Shown: positions 1-8,200 of the stretch, piece after piece
Layout of the letters: every line of letters begins with the position of its first letter
Position numbering within the stretch: the first letter of the stretch is position 1
Assembly (NCBI RefSeq): GCF_900116495.1
Contig: NZ_FPAY01000003.1
Coordinates: 62,001 to 126,000 of the forward strand
DNA: 64,000 bases
Source: Arthrobacter sp. ov118
GTDB lineage: Bacteria; Actinomycetota; Actinomycetes; Actinomycetales; Micrococcaceae
Reading direction: 5' to 3'
Notes under the pieces: generated by a model
The model's input: the letters and a program-made list of their open reading frames with translations, nothing else
Told to the model about the DNA's origin: nothing
Database searches by the model: none
Made by a program: the position numbers and the translations under genes

Positions 1-236
1 CCGGTGCGCTGCACCACCAGGGCCCGCCGGCCGCCGTCGACCAGTGCCTCAATGGCCTCGAACTGGCCGTCATGGAACTGTGCCTCCGGGTGCCCCACCA
101 GCTCGCGCAGCACATCCTGGGCCTGCTCCCGCGTCGAGGAGGAAGCGGTGGAGACCGCGATGCTGGAAACGGCGGTGTTCGACACTGCGGTGTTCGAAAC
201 GGCGGGGCTGGAAAGGGCGTTCTGGTTACTGGCCAT
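1..236 (-). CDS. RecQ-family ATP-dependent DNA helicase, N-terminal fragment
   Basis: The frame opens at ATG 236 on the minus strand and runs off the left edge without a stop, giving 78 residues. The first 35 or so are low-complexity Ala/Val/Ser/Thr with AVSNT units repeated in tandem. Then comes a helicase start: QFHDGQFEAIEALV resembles the RecQ 'F R x G Q x E A I' Q-motif, and RALVVQRTG leads into the Walker A loop, which lies outside the window. RecQ enzymes unwind DNA 3' to 5' in repair. It is divergent from the phosphomannomutase gene, 178 bp away. The Ser/Thr/Ala N-terminal extension is unusual and may be a poor start choice. Confidence 0.7.
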   Translation of the reverse strand, partial: MASNQNALSSPAVSNTAVSNTAVSSIAVSTASSSTREQAQDVLRELVGHPEAQFHDGQFEAIEALVDGGRRALVVQRT

Positions 237-414
237 TGCTTCAGTATCCCAGCCACCCCCGACACCGGCGCAGCCGGAACCCGCTATGTGCACAATCCCA
301 CGATGCGGGCAACACCAGGCCGCGGCTACAGAACCAATGCAACGGAGCCGGGGGCAACACAACCCCGGGCAACACAACCCCAGCGCCACAGTGCTGCAAC
401 GTAAGATAAGACGC

Positions 415-1833
415 GTGACTACGGACAAAACAAAGACTTTTGACCTCTCGGCCGCGTTCAAGGCCTATGACGTGCGGGGAATCGTGGGCGAATCCATCAC
501 CCCGGATATCGTCGAAGCCGTCGGTGCTGCCTTCGTTGACGTTCTGGACCTGGCCGGGCAGACCGTCCTGGTGGGCGGCGACATGCGCCCCTCCTCCCCC
601 GAGTTCGCCAAAGCCTTTGCCAACGGCGCCGCGACGCGCGGCGCCGCGGTCCAGCTGCTGGACCTGATCTCCACCGACGAGCTGTACTACGCGTGCGGCG
701 CCCTGAACGCTGCCGGCGCCACGTTCACGGCCAGCCACAACCCGGCCGAATACAACGGCATCAAGATGGCCAAGGCCGGGGCCGTGCCGATCTCATCCGA
801 AACCGGGCTGAAGGAGATTCAGGCCCGCGCCGAGGAATACCTCAACGCCGGCACCATCCCTGCCGCCGGCACCCGTGGCCTGGTGGGGGTGCACGACGTC
901 CTCAAGGGTTACGCGGAGTACCTTCGCAGCCTGGTGGACCTGCGCGGTTCCCGGCCGCTGAAGGTAGTGGTGGATGCCGGCAACGGCATGGCCGGCCTCA
1001 CCACTCCCGCCGTGCTGGGCGATGCGCTGCTGCCCAAGCTTCCGCTGGAGATCGTGCCGCTGTATTTCGAGCTGGACGGCTCGTTCCCGAACCACCCGGC
1101 CAACCCCCTGGAGCCGGAAAACCTGCGCGACCTGCAGGCCGCCGTCGTCGAGCACGGCGCGGACATCGGACTGGCCTTCGACGGCGACGCTGACCGCTGC
1201 TTCGTGATTGACGAAAAGGGCGAGCCCGTCTCGCCGTCGGCCATCACCGGCATGGTGGCCCGCCGCGAAATCGCCCGCGCCCGGGGCCTCGGCGAAGACA
1301 CTCCGACCATCATCCACAACCTGCTGACCTCCCGCGCCGTTCCGGAACTCGTGGAACGCCACGGAGGCCGGGCCGTCCGCACCCGCGTGGGGCATTCCTT
1401 CATCAAGGCCGACATGGCTGCGGAAGGAGCCGTCTTCGGCGGGGAGCACTCGGCCCACTTCTACTTCCGTGACTTCTGGAACGCGGACACCGGCATGCTG
1501 GCAGCCATGCATGTCCTGGCCGCCCTGGGCGAGCAGGACGGCCCGCTCTCCGAGCTCGGCCGCGAATACGAGCCCTACCGGTCCTCCGGGGAGATCAACT
1601 CCGAAATCGAGGACAAGGTCGGCGCAGTCGAGCGCGTCCGCCGGGACTTCCAGGACGACGACGTCGAGGTCGACCACCTCGACGGCAGCACCTTCATTGC
1701 CCTCGACGGCAGCTACTGGTTCAATCTGCGTCCGTCCAACACCGAGCCGTTCCTGCGCCTGAACGTCGAAGCCACTGACGCCGCCACCATGGAACGCGTC
1801 CGCGACCGTGTGCTGGCCCTGGTCCGGGGCTAG
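415..1833 (+). CDS. manB: phosphomannomutase/phosphoglucomutase
   Basis: 472 residues, normal for the alpha-D-phosphohexomutase family. It interconverts mannose-6-P and mannose-1-P (and probably glucose phosphates), feeding GDP-mannose and cell-envelope glycan synthesis in the cytoplasm. Seen: the KAYDVRG start, the phosphoserine loop TASHNPAEYNGIK, the metal loop DGDADRCF, the sugar-binding GEHSAHFYFR and the phosphate-binding RPSNTEPFLR. The frame is open much further upstream, but the conserved protein begins at GTG 415 (VTTDKTKTFDLSAAFKAYDVRG); residues read before that are shadow coding over the divergent helicase start. Only 2 nt separate its stop from the next gene, so the two are probably one transcript. 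Confidence 0.93.
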   Translation: MTTDKTKTFDLSAAFKAYDVRGIVGESITPDIVEAVGAAFVDVLDLAGQTVLVGGDMRPSSPEFAKAFANGAATRGAAVQLLDLISTDELYYACGALNAAGATFTASHNPAEYNGIKMAKAGAVPISSETGLKEIQARAEEYLNAGTIPAAGTRGLVGVHDVLKGYAEYLRSLVDLRGSRPLKVVVDAGNGMAGLTTPAVLGDALLPKLPLEIVPLYFELDGSFPNHPANPLEPENLRDLQAAVVEHGADIGLAFDGDADRCFVIDEKGEPVSPSAITGMVARREIARARGLGEDTPTIIHNLLTSRAVPELVERHGGRAVRTRVGHSFIKADMAAEGAVFGGEHSAHFYFRDFWNADTGMLAAMHVLAALGEQDGPLSELGREYEPYRSSGEINSEIEDKVGAVERVRRDFQDDDVEVDHLDGSTFIALDGSYWFNLRPSNTEPFLRLNVEATDAATMERVRDRVLALVRG

Positions 1834-1835
1834 CC

Positions 1836-2321
1836 GTGGCAGCCAGTCCTGAAGAGGCATCAAACGCCGGCTCCTGGCGCGATTCAGTGCCGGAGGCCAG
1901 CGCAACGGACCTGGAGAACCTGCTAGGCACCGGCGTCGGCGCCGCGCAGGAGCAGCTGGAGCGCAACGGCGGTTTCCTGCCCTTCGCCCTGGTGGTGCAG
2001 AAAGACGACGAAGTCCGGCTGGTTGCCGTGACACCCGCGGACCCGGCCGACGGATCAGACGGCCACTTCGACGCCGACACCATGATCCGGGACCTCCACG
2101 AACTGCTCCGGCAGCACCGGGACGAGTTCCGGGCCGCCGCCGTGGTGTGCGACATCACCCTGCTCGAGGAGGACTCGGACGCCATCCACGTCGCGGCCGA
2201 GCACCAGGACGGTTCCCTTTTCGCGGCGGTCCTGCCCTACGCCCCGAACGCCGCGACGCGCGAACTCGAATTCGGCCAGCTCGCGGCTGATACCAACGAA
2301 CCCGCCGTGTGGGTGGACTAG
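1836..2321 (+). CDS. conserved hypothetical protein, manB operon
   Basis: 161 residues, starting at GTG 1836, 2 nt after the manB stop. It is acidic, without membrane segment or signal peptide. A central part (GGFLPFALVV, then VRLVAVTPADP) and AAVVCDITLLEEDSDAIHVAAEHQDG look like a small alpha/beta cytosolic fold. I do not recognise a characterised family; similar proteins seem to follow phosphomannomutase in related actinobacteria, which is recollection rather than a search result. Codon use is like its neighbours. No function assigned. Confidence 0.75.
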   Translation: MAASPEEASNAGSWRDSVPEASATDLENLLGTGVGAAQEQLERNGGFLPFALVVQKDDEVRLVAVTPADPADGSDGHFDADTMIRDLHELLRQHRDEFRAAAVVCDITLLEEDSDAIHVAAEHQDGSLFAAVLPYAPNAATRELEFGQLAADTNEPAVWVD

Positions 2322-2341
2322 ACCGTCCCTAGGCTAGCGAC

Positions 2342-2791
2342 ATGAAGATCAATGCCTTCGCTGATGTGAGCCTGCGCGCCGTGATGGTGCTCGCAGCCGC
2401 TCCCGACGGCGCTCTCCTGACCACGCAGAGTGTCGCGGACGCCGTCGGCACGCCATACAACCACGTCAGCAAGGCGATGGCGAAGCTGCGCGAACTGGGC
2501 ATGATCGACGTCGAACGCGGCCGCACCGGCGGCTCCCGGCTCAGCAGCGCCGGGCGGAACGCCACGGTTGGCCAGCTGCTGCGCCAGCTCGACACCCGCC
2601 AGGACCCCGCCGATTGCGTCGTTGCGGCCGGGACCTGCCCGCTGATCGCAGAGTGCCGCCTCCGGGCCGCGCTGGCCCGGGCCCGCGAGGCTTTCTATGC
2701 CGAACTCGACGGAATTGTCATCGCCTCACTGCCGACGTCCCGGCAAATGGCGCCCGTCTTCCAGGCCATCGGGCTGCGCCCGGGGCTCTAA
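2342..2791 (+). CDS. nsrR: Rrf2-family regulator, NsrR-like nitric-oxide sensor
   Basis: 149 residues with the Rrf2 layout: N-terminal winged helix (MKINAFADVSLRAVMVLAA, then SVADAVGTPYNHVSKAMAKL as recognition region and GRTGGSRL wing), followed by three cysteines spaced C-x6-C-x5-C (CVVAAGTCPLIAEC). NsrR proteins use three such cysteines to hold an Fe-S cluster that reacts with nitric oxide and releases repression. The usual spacing is shorter by one or two residues in the first gap, so this is slightly unusual. The next gene is flavohemoglobin hmp, the classic NsrR target, and two candidate operators lie between. IscR-type function is the alternative, but no isc genes are nearby. Confidence 0.82.
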   Translation: MKINAFADVSLRAVMVLAAAPDGALLTTQSVADAVGTPYNHVSKAMAKLRELGMIDVERGRTGGSRLSSAGRNATVGQLLRQLDTRQDPADCVVAAGTCPLIAECRLRAALARAREAFYAELDGIVIASLPTSRQMAPVFQAIGLRPGL

Positions 2792-2867
2792 GGCACGCCA
2801 TGCCGGAACCCTAAACCGGGGCGCCAAGGCCTGCGCGGGCCGACCCGCCGCCCGATTTGCATCCAAT

Positions 2868-2884
2868 TTCTACAGCATGTAGAA
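2868..2884. promoter_or_regulatory. perfect inverted repeat upstream of hmp (candidate operator)
   Basis: TTCTACA-GCA-TGTAGAA: two 7-bp arms with a 3-bp centre, in an AT-rich island 87 bp before the hmp start. It lies between the Rrf2 regulator and its probable target. Binding is inferred. Confidence 0.5.
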
Positions 2885-2896
2885 CTGGCTTATAAA

Positions 2897-2919
2897 TATT
2901 GGTATTTCAAATGACAGTA
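2897..2919. promoter_or_regulatory. imperfect dyad resembling an NsrR box upstream of hmp
   Basis: A 23-bp dyad centred on C2908 with 8 of 11 base pairs matching and a core ATTTCAAAT. The proteobacterial NsrR box has the same ATTT-n-AAAT core inside an 11-1-11 dyad, so the geometry fits. Located 52 bp before hmp. Confidence 0.5.
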
Positions 2920-2970
2920 TTTAGATCGCGGTCCGGTCGAAGACCCCGGGCCACTAACTCAGGAGTCAGC

Positions 2971-4131
2971 ATGCTCTCGGACAAGTCCTTCCCGGTTATC
3001 GAGGCCACCCTCCCGCTCGTCGGTTCCCGGATCGGCGAGATCACTCCCAAGTTCTACGCCCGGCTCTTCGCGGCGCACCCGGAACTGCTGGACGGGCTCT
3101 TCAGCCGATCGAACCAGCGCAACGGGGCCCAGCAGCAGGCTCTGGCCGGAAGCATCGCCGCTTTTGCCAGCCACCTCGTGACCAATCCGGGCACCCTGCC
3201 CGAGACCGTGCTGTCCCGCATCGCGCACCGCCACGCCTCCCTCGGCATCACCGAACCGCAGTACCAGGTGGTGTACGAGCACCTCTTCGCGGCCATCGCG
3301 GAGGACCTTGCCGAGGTCATCACCCCGGAAATCGCCGAGGCCTGGACCGAGGTTTACTGGCTCATGGCGGACGCGCTGATCAAGCTTGAGAAGGGCCTCT
3401 ACGCCGCGCAGGCCAACGGCGTGATGTGGACCCCCTGGCGAGTTGCCGCCAAAACCCCCGCCGGCACCGGCTCCATGACCTTCACCCTGGAACCGGCCGA
3501 CGACACCCCCGTCACCGAAGCCCTGCCCGGCCAGTACGTCAGCGTCAAGGTCGCCCTGCCGGATGGGCTCCGCCAGGTCCGCCAGTACTCCCTCTCCGGC
3601 GACGCCGGCACCAGCCGCAGCTTCACCACCAAGCTTGACGACGGCGGCGAGGTCTCCCCCGTGCTGCACAACAGTGTGGAGGTAGGCGACATCATCGACA
3701 TCTCCAACCCCTACGGCGAAATCACGCTCAAGGAGGGCGACGGTCCCGTCGTCCTGGCCTCGGCCGGCATCGGCTGCACGCCCACGGCGTCCATCCTGCG
3801 CTCCCTCGCCGACTCCGGCTCTGACCGTCAAGTCCTGGTCCTGCACGCGGAAAGCACCCTGGACAGCTGGGCCCTGCGCTCACAGATGACGGACGACGTC
3901 GAACGCCTCGACGGCGCCGACCTCCAGCTCTGGCTCGAGCAGCCGGAAGCCGGGTCCAAGTCCGGCAACATGACCCTGCGCGAGGTGGACCTTCCCGCCA
4001 ACGCGTCGCTGTACCTGTGCGGTCCGCTGCCATTCATGAAGAACATCCGCAACGAGGCCATCAACGCCGGCATCCCGGCCACGAAGATCCACTACGAGGT
4101 CTTCGGCCCGGACATCTGGCTGGCCAGCTAG
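2971..4131 (+). CDS. hmp: flavohemoglobin, nitric oxide dioxygenase
   Basis: 386 residues, typical for Hmp. It converts NO and O2 to nitrate using NAD(P)H, FAD and heme in the cytoplasm. Residues 1-140 are a globin domain (LVGSRIGEITPKFYARLF; proximal His in AHRHASLGI). Then comes an FAD domain with RQYSLSG and an NAD domain with SAGIGCTPTAS, ending in the conserved YEVFGPD. Start chosen at ATG 2971 because AGGAG lies 5 nt upstream and the protein begins there as in homologues; the open frame extends further up through the operator region. Paired with the NsrR-like gene upstream. Confidence 0.93.
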   Translation: MLSDKSFPVIEATLPLVGSRIGEITPKFYARLFAAHPELLDGLFSRSNQRNGAQQQALAGSIAAFASHLVTNPGTLPETVLSRIAHRHASLGITEPQYQVVYEHLFAAIAEDLAEVITPEIAEAWTEVYWLMADALIKLEKGLYAAQANGVMWTPWRVAAKTPAGTGSMTFTLEPADDTPVTEALPGQYVSVKVALPDGLRQVRQYSLSGDAGTSRSFTTKLDDGGEVSPVLHNSVEVGDIIDISNPYGEITLKEGDGPVVLASAGIGCTPTASILRSLADSGSDRQVLVLHAESTLDSWALRSQMTDDVERLDGADLQLWLEQPEAGSKSGNMTLREVDLPANASLYLCGPLPFMKNIRNEAINAGIPATKIHYEVFGPDIWLAS

Positions 4132-4143
4132 TCCCCACCCACC

Positions 4144-4270
4144 TGATGAATGCGGACACGCCTAGGGACGGGCGGCGATGCGGCCTAGGGACCAAAGTCC
4201 CGCCGGCCTAAAGGGAGGTGGCCTTAAGAGCGACGGCGGCGCCGCACCTTTGAAGGGTGCGGCGCCGCCG
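4144..4270 (+). repeat. intergenic repeat with DosR-like palindrome, copy 1
   Basis: About 127 bp matching 11102-11235 closely. The first 70 bp align without gaps (offset 6958) and share the block GCGGCCTAGGGACCAAAG plus TCCCGCCGGCCTAAAG. GGGACCAAAGTCCC (4188-4201) is one base away from the DosR/DevR core GGGACTWWAGTCCC. The repeat ends in the strong hairpin listed next. Copy 1 lies between hmp and the beta-galactosidase. Confidence 0.75.
4234..4270 (+). terminator. strong GC hairpin after hmp
   Basis: CGGCGGCGCCGCACC pairs with GGTGCGGCGCCGCCG (15 bp) around a short TTTGAAG loop. No T-run follows, as is common in high-GC actinobacteria. Probable hmp terminator; it is the right end of the repeat. 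Confidence 0.6.
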
Positions 4271-4370
4271 ATTCGACCAGATTGAATGCTGCCTTCCACC
4301 TAATGAAAACAGCTCCCTGGTCACCGACGTTCTGCACGAGGATGGACAGGCACCCCTCGAAAGGCTTCCT

Positions 4371-6461
4371 GTGACCCACCTGTCTGAGCGGATCCTCTTT
4401 GGCGCCGCCTATTACCACGAATACCAGCCCTCAAGGCGGCTCGAAGAAGACATGGACCTGATGCAACAGGCCCACTTCACGGTGATCCGTGTCGGGGAGT
4501 CCGTGTGGTCCACCTGGGAGCCGGAAAACGGGGTATTCGACCTGGACTGGCTGGAACCCGTCCTGAACGCGGCCCACGCTCGCGGCATCTGCGTGATCGT
4601 GGGGACCCCAACATATGCAGCACCCCCATGGCTCGCGCGGGCCTACCCGGAAATCAACGCCCAGCGCGCCACAGGCCAGCCGGCCGGATGGGGCGCCCGC
4701 CAGGAAATCGACTTCACGCACCCGGCATTCCTGTTCCATGCCGAGCGCATCATCCGCAAGATCATGGATCGCTACGCCGGGCACCCCGCCGTTATCGGAT
4801 TCCAGGTGGACAACGAACCGGGAAACGAGATCTTCTTCAACCATGGTGTCTTCCAAAAGTTCGTGGACCACCTCCGCCACACGTACGGCACCGTGGACAA
4901 ACTCAACACCGAATGGGGCCTCACATACTGGTCCCATCGGTTGTCCAGCTGGTCCGACCTTTGGACTCCCGACGGCAACGCGCAGCCGCAGTACGCGCTG
5001 GCCTGGCGACGGTTCCAGGCCCAACTCACCACGGACTTTATCCACTGGCAGGCAGAGATTGTCCGTGAATATGCCCGCGAGGACCAGTTCGTCACCACGT
5101 GCATCTCCTATGAACGCAAAACTGCCCAGGATGACGCCCTGACCAAGAAGCTGGATATCACCGCCGGCAACCCGTACTACCGGATGCAGGACTACCTCGC
5201 GCTGCCTGCCATCGAGCCCCTCAAACAGGAGTGGACCACCGAGGGCACCTGGTCCCTCTACGCCACGGCTGACCGCATGTTTTCCTCGAAACAGGCACCG
5301 TTTCTTGTCACGGAAACCAATGCCCAGGCGATCGGCCATTCACACCAGAACGAACCCGCCTATGACGGCCAGTGGCGCCAGGCAGCTTGGGCACTGGTGT
5401 CCCGCGGTGCCACGATGATCGAGTACTGGCACTGGCACACCCTCCACTTCGGCGCGGAAACCTACTGGGGCGGCGTACTTCCCCACAGTCTGGAACCCGG
5501 GCGTGTCTACCGGCAGATCGCCCAGCTTGGTCAGGACTTCGAGACTGCAGGCCCGTTGGTGGCCGGCCTGATTCCCGACGCCGACGTCGCCCTCGTCTAC
5601 TCCAATGACACCAAATGGGCGCTGGAAGAAGCGCCACAGCTTGCCCACAACGACGTCCCCGACACACGGTCGTTCCAGACGATCTTCGACTCGTTCTACC
5701 GGGGAGCGTTCGACGCCGGACTGCAGTCCCGAATCGTCCATCAGTCCCAGCTCGCCGGGATGGATCCGGCGGCTTTCGCAGCCGCCCAGCCGGTGCTGAT
5801 CGCCGCCGGGCTTGCCATCACGACGGACGACGAGCTGCGCTGGTACGACGACTACGCCGCCGCCGGTGGCCACCTCATCATGGGCATTCGGACCGGCTAC
5901 CAGGACCATGAGGCCCGAGCCCGCAAGGAACGCAAACCGGCCCTCCTGGACGTCGCATCGGGCGTCTACTACGACGAATTCTCCACCCTCCGTGAACCCA
6001 TCCCGGTGACAGCAATCCTTGGGTCAGCCTTTGCGCCGAGCCCAGGCGCTATGGCCACGAACTGGATAGACGGGCTGCAGAGCACCGGTGCGGAGCACCT
6101 GCTCGGCTATGAGCACCCGCAATTCTCCCGATGGCCGGCCCTCACCTCTCGGCCACATGGTGCGGGCGCCGTCACCTACGTCGGCACCGTGCCCAACCCG
6201 GTGCTCGCTGCCGACATCGCCCGCTGGGCAACCAGAAGGCAAACGAATGGCGGGTGGAAGCCCGCCATCGCCTCGCAGACCGTCACGGGCGCCCGATCAC
6301 GCGACGGCAGGCGGTTGCGTTTCTTGCACAACTGGTCCTGGACGCCATCGGATTTTGTCCTTCCGGCAGCTGTCACAGATCTACTTGGTGATCAGAAGTA
6401 CGAGGCCGGGGATATCCTCCCCCTCGGTGCCTGGGACGTGAGGGTCCTCATCGAAGGCTAA
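4371..6461 (+). CDS. GH42 beta-galactosidase
   Basis: 696 residues, standard for glycoside hydrolase family 42, which removes terminal beta-galactose from oligosaccharides in the cytoplasm. Seen: N-terminal TIM barrel starting LFGAAYYHEYQ; general acid E149 in VDNEPGNE; nucleophile E315 in VTETNA; aromatic EYWHWHTLHFG; a trimerisation-like middle domain; and a beta C-terminal domain (LRFLHNWSW). Start GTG 4371 has GAAAGG 6 nt upstream; the frame is open to 4257 but that part overlaps the hairpin repeat. No signal peptide. No sugar transporter or LacI regulator lies beside it, so it stands alone. Confidence 0.9.
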   Translation: MTHLSERILFGAAYYHEYQPSRRLEEDMDLMQQAHFTVIRVGESVWSTWEPENGVFDLDWLEPVLNAAHARGICVIVGTPTYAAPPWLARAYPEINAQRATGQPAGWGARQEIDFTHPAFLFHAERIIRKIMDRYAGHPAVIGFQVDNEPGNEIFFNHGVFQKFVDHLRHTYGTVDKLNTEWGLTYWSHRLSSWSDLWTPDGNAQPQYALAWRRFQAQLTTDFIHWQAEIVREYAREDQFVTTCISYERKTAQDDALTKKLDITAGNPYYRMQDYLALPAIEPLKQEWTTEGTWSLYATADRMFSSKQAPFLVTETNAQAIGHSHQNEPAYDGQWRQAAWALVSRGATMIEYWHWHTLHFGAETYWGGVLPHSLEPGRVYRQIAQLGQDFETAGPLVAGLIPDADVALVYSNDTKWALEEAPQLAHNDVPDTRSFQTIFDSFYRGAFDAGLQSRIVHQSQLAGMDPAAFAAAQPVLIAAGLAITTDDELRWYDDYAAAGGHLIMGIRTGYQDHEARARKERKPALLDVASGVYYDEFSTLREPIPVTAILGSAFAPSPGAMATNWIDGLQSTGAEHLLGYEHPQFSRWPALTSRPHGAGAVTYVGTVPNPVLAADIARWATRRQTNGGWKPAIASQTVTGARSRDGRRLRFLHNWSWTPSDFVLPAAVTDLLGDQKYEAGDILPLGAWDVRVLIEG

Positions 6462-6486
6462 GGCTGAGGAGAACGAGTGTGGTGGC

Positions 6487-6876
6487 TTAGGCAGCCGTGC
6501 CGGCAGTGCGGCGCGCTAGCGCCGCATCTGCTGCATCGATGTAGGTGGCGATCGAGTCGCGGTTTCGTGTGAGGAAGTCGATGCGCTGGGTCATCTTTTC
6601 GCGTTCGTCGCGGAGGATTGCGAGCAGTTCGGGTTGGATGTCGTCGGGGACAATGCCGCGGGGTTTGTCCAGGCACGGGAGGATCAGGGCGATGATCTTG
6701 GTGGGGACGCCGCTGTCGATCAGGCCGCGGATCTGGATCGCACGGTCGATCAGATACGGGTCGTACTCCCGGTAGCCGTTCTCCAGGCGCCGCGGGACGA
6801 TCAGGCCCTGCTCCTCGTAGTACCGGAGGGATCTGGTCGGGGTGTTCGAGAGTTTCGAGAGCTCGCCAATTCGCAT
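6487..6876 (-). CDS. MerR-family transcriptional regulator
   Basis: About 129 residues from ATG 6876. The N-terminal winged helix is MRIGELSKLSNTPTRSLRYY followed by EEQGLI, the hallmark of MerR proteins. A long dimerisation helix follows (DEREKMTQRIDFLTRNRDSI). No metal-binding cysteine set is seen apart from a single Cys, so it is likely a drug or redox-type MerR rather than a metal sensor. It is divergent from the MFS exporter gene and probably controls it through the dyad at 6920-6935. A longer start at 6939 exists but would overlap that operator. Confidence 0.85.
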   Translation of the reverse strand: MRIGELSKLSNTPTRSLRYYEEQGLIVPRRLENGYREYDPYLIDRAIQIRGLIDSGVPTKIIALILPCLDKPRGIVPDDIQPELLAILRDEREKMTQRIDFLTRNRDSIATYIDAADAALARRTAGTAA

Positions 6877-6913
6877 GTCATGCACCTTCGGGCGGAGTTG
6901 ATCGGCATCCGGT

Positions 6914-6946
6914 TTGACCTTCACACTAGTGTCAACCATTTACCGT
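6914..6946 (+). promoter_or_regulatory. MerR-type promoter and operator of the MFS gene
   Basis: TTGACC at 6914-6919 and a weak -10 (TTTACC, 6939-6944) are separated by 19 bp. The spacer holds the dyad TTcACACTAGTGTcAA (6920-6935), the arrangement MerR activators use. ACACTAGT recurs at 6957-6964 inside the start of the MFS gene. The transcript would have a very short leader. Confidence 0.6.
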
Positions 6947-6953
6947 AAGGTTC

Positions 6954-8150
6954 ATGACACTAGTACAGCACACCCCACTCGAGACGCGCGGCCCGCAGCG
7001 CCTGCCGTTGTGGAGCCTGCTCGCGCTGACCGCGAGTGGGTTCCTGACCATCATGCTGGAGACCATGCCTGCCGGCATCCTTCCCGAGATAAGCCAAGGA
7101 CTTGGGGTGACCGAGTCTGCTGCCGGTCAGTTCGTCTCGGCGTATGCCATTGGTTCCATTGTGGGGGCGATCCCGATCATCAGCGCGACCATGGCATGGT
7201 CCCGCCGACGGCTTCTCCTTGCTGCCCTGACGGGATACGCCGTGACGAGCCTGATCGTGGCTGTTTCACCGAGCTTCGCGCTCGCGCTGGGGGCCCGTTT
7301 CGTCGCCGGTGTCTTTGCGGGTGTGCTGTGGGGCATTGTCGCGGGCATTGCGGGCCGCTTGGTAAGCGAAGATCAGCGCGGCCGCGGCCTGACGATCGCT
7401 CTTGCGGGCACCCCGATCGCTTTGGCAGTTGGTACGCCAGCGGGCACGCTGCTCGCGGGCTTGATTGGCTGGCGGTTCACTTTTGTCGCGACGGCGGTCT
7501 TCGCCGCAGCCCTGATCGGCTGGGTGTTGTTGGTCCTGCCCGCCCTGCCTGGTCAGGAGAAGGGTGAACGGACCCCGGTGCGCCGTGTGTTCACCCTGCC
7601 CGGATTGGTTCCTGTGCTGATCACCGCGGTTCAATATGTCACTGCGCATAACCTCCTGTACACCTACATTGCGTCCTTCCTGGCACCTGTGGGCATGGGC
7701 GGGGCTGTCAGCGCGGTCCTGCTGGTTTTCGGTGTTGCCTCGCTGCTGAGCCTGGCGATCACCGGCGCCCTGATCGACCGGCACCTGCGAACCCTCATGA
7801 TCATCAGCAGCGCCTTGTTCGCTATCGCCATGCTCGCCCTGGGATTCCTCGCCGGGGACCCCGTCGTTGTGTACGCCAGCGCAGCAGCGTGGGGCCTGGC
7901 TTTCGGCGGCGCCGCGAGCCTGCTGCAAACGGCGATGATGAACGCCGCGGGCACCGCCGTGGACGCGGCCCAGGGCGTCATGGTCACGGGCTGGAACATC
8001 GGCATCGCCGGCGGCGGGATAATCGGAGGTGCGCTCCTCAGCTCGCTGGGCACACCATCCCTTGCCTGGGCGACACTCGCGCTGCTCGTCATCGCCCTCA
8101 TCATCGTGATCACCGGGCGCCGCCACGCGTTTCCTCCCCCACGCCACTGA
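6954..8150 (+). CDS. MFS efflux transporter (DHA1-like)
   Basis: 398 residues with twelve predicted hydrophobic segments, typical for DHA1-type drug or sugar exporters. N-terminal segment PLWSLLALTASGFLTIMLET; motif-A-like region SATMAWSRRRLLLAALTGY; a motif-C-like stretch GTPIALAVGTPAGTLLAGLI. It sits in the inner membrane and exports small molecules by proton antiport; the substrate is not deducible. Start ATG 6954 lies a few bases after the likely -10, so the mRNA may be nearly leaderless. Divergent MerR regulator. Confidence 0.87.
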   Translation: MTLVQHTPLETRGPQRLPLWSLLALTASGFLTIMLETMPAGILPEISQGLGVTESAAGQFVSAYAIGSIVGAIPIISATMAWSRRRLLLAALTGYAVTSLIVAVSPSFALALGARFVAGVFAGVLWGIVAGIAGRLVSEDQRGRGLTIALAGTPIALAVGTPAGTLLAGLIGWRFTFVATAVFAAALIGWVLLVLPALPGQEKGERTPVRRVFTLPGLVPVLITAVQYVTAHNLLYTYIASFLAPVGMGGAVSAVLLVFGVASLLSLAITGALIDRHLRTLMIISSALFAIAMLALGFLAGDPVVVYASAAAWGLAFGGAASLLQTAMMNAAGTAVDAAQGVMVTGWNIGIAGGGIIGGALLSSLGTPSLAWATLALLVIALIIVITGRRHAFPPPRH

Positions 8151-8200
8151 CCAGCCCGGGGCCCCTAATCATGTACGCCCGGTCGTCAAGCCGGGGTCGT

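Noticed and set aside
793..2034. 413-codon minus-strand frame opposite manB
   Set aside because: Shadow of phosphomannomutase; no recognisable domain.
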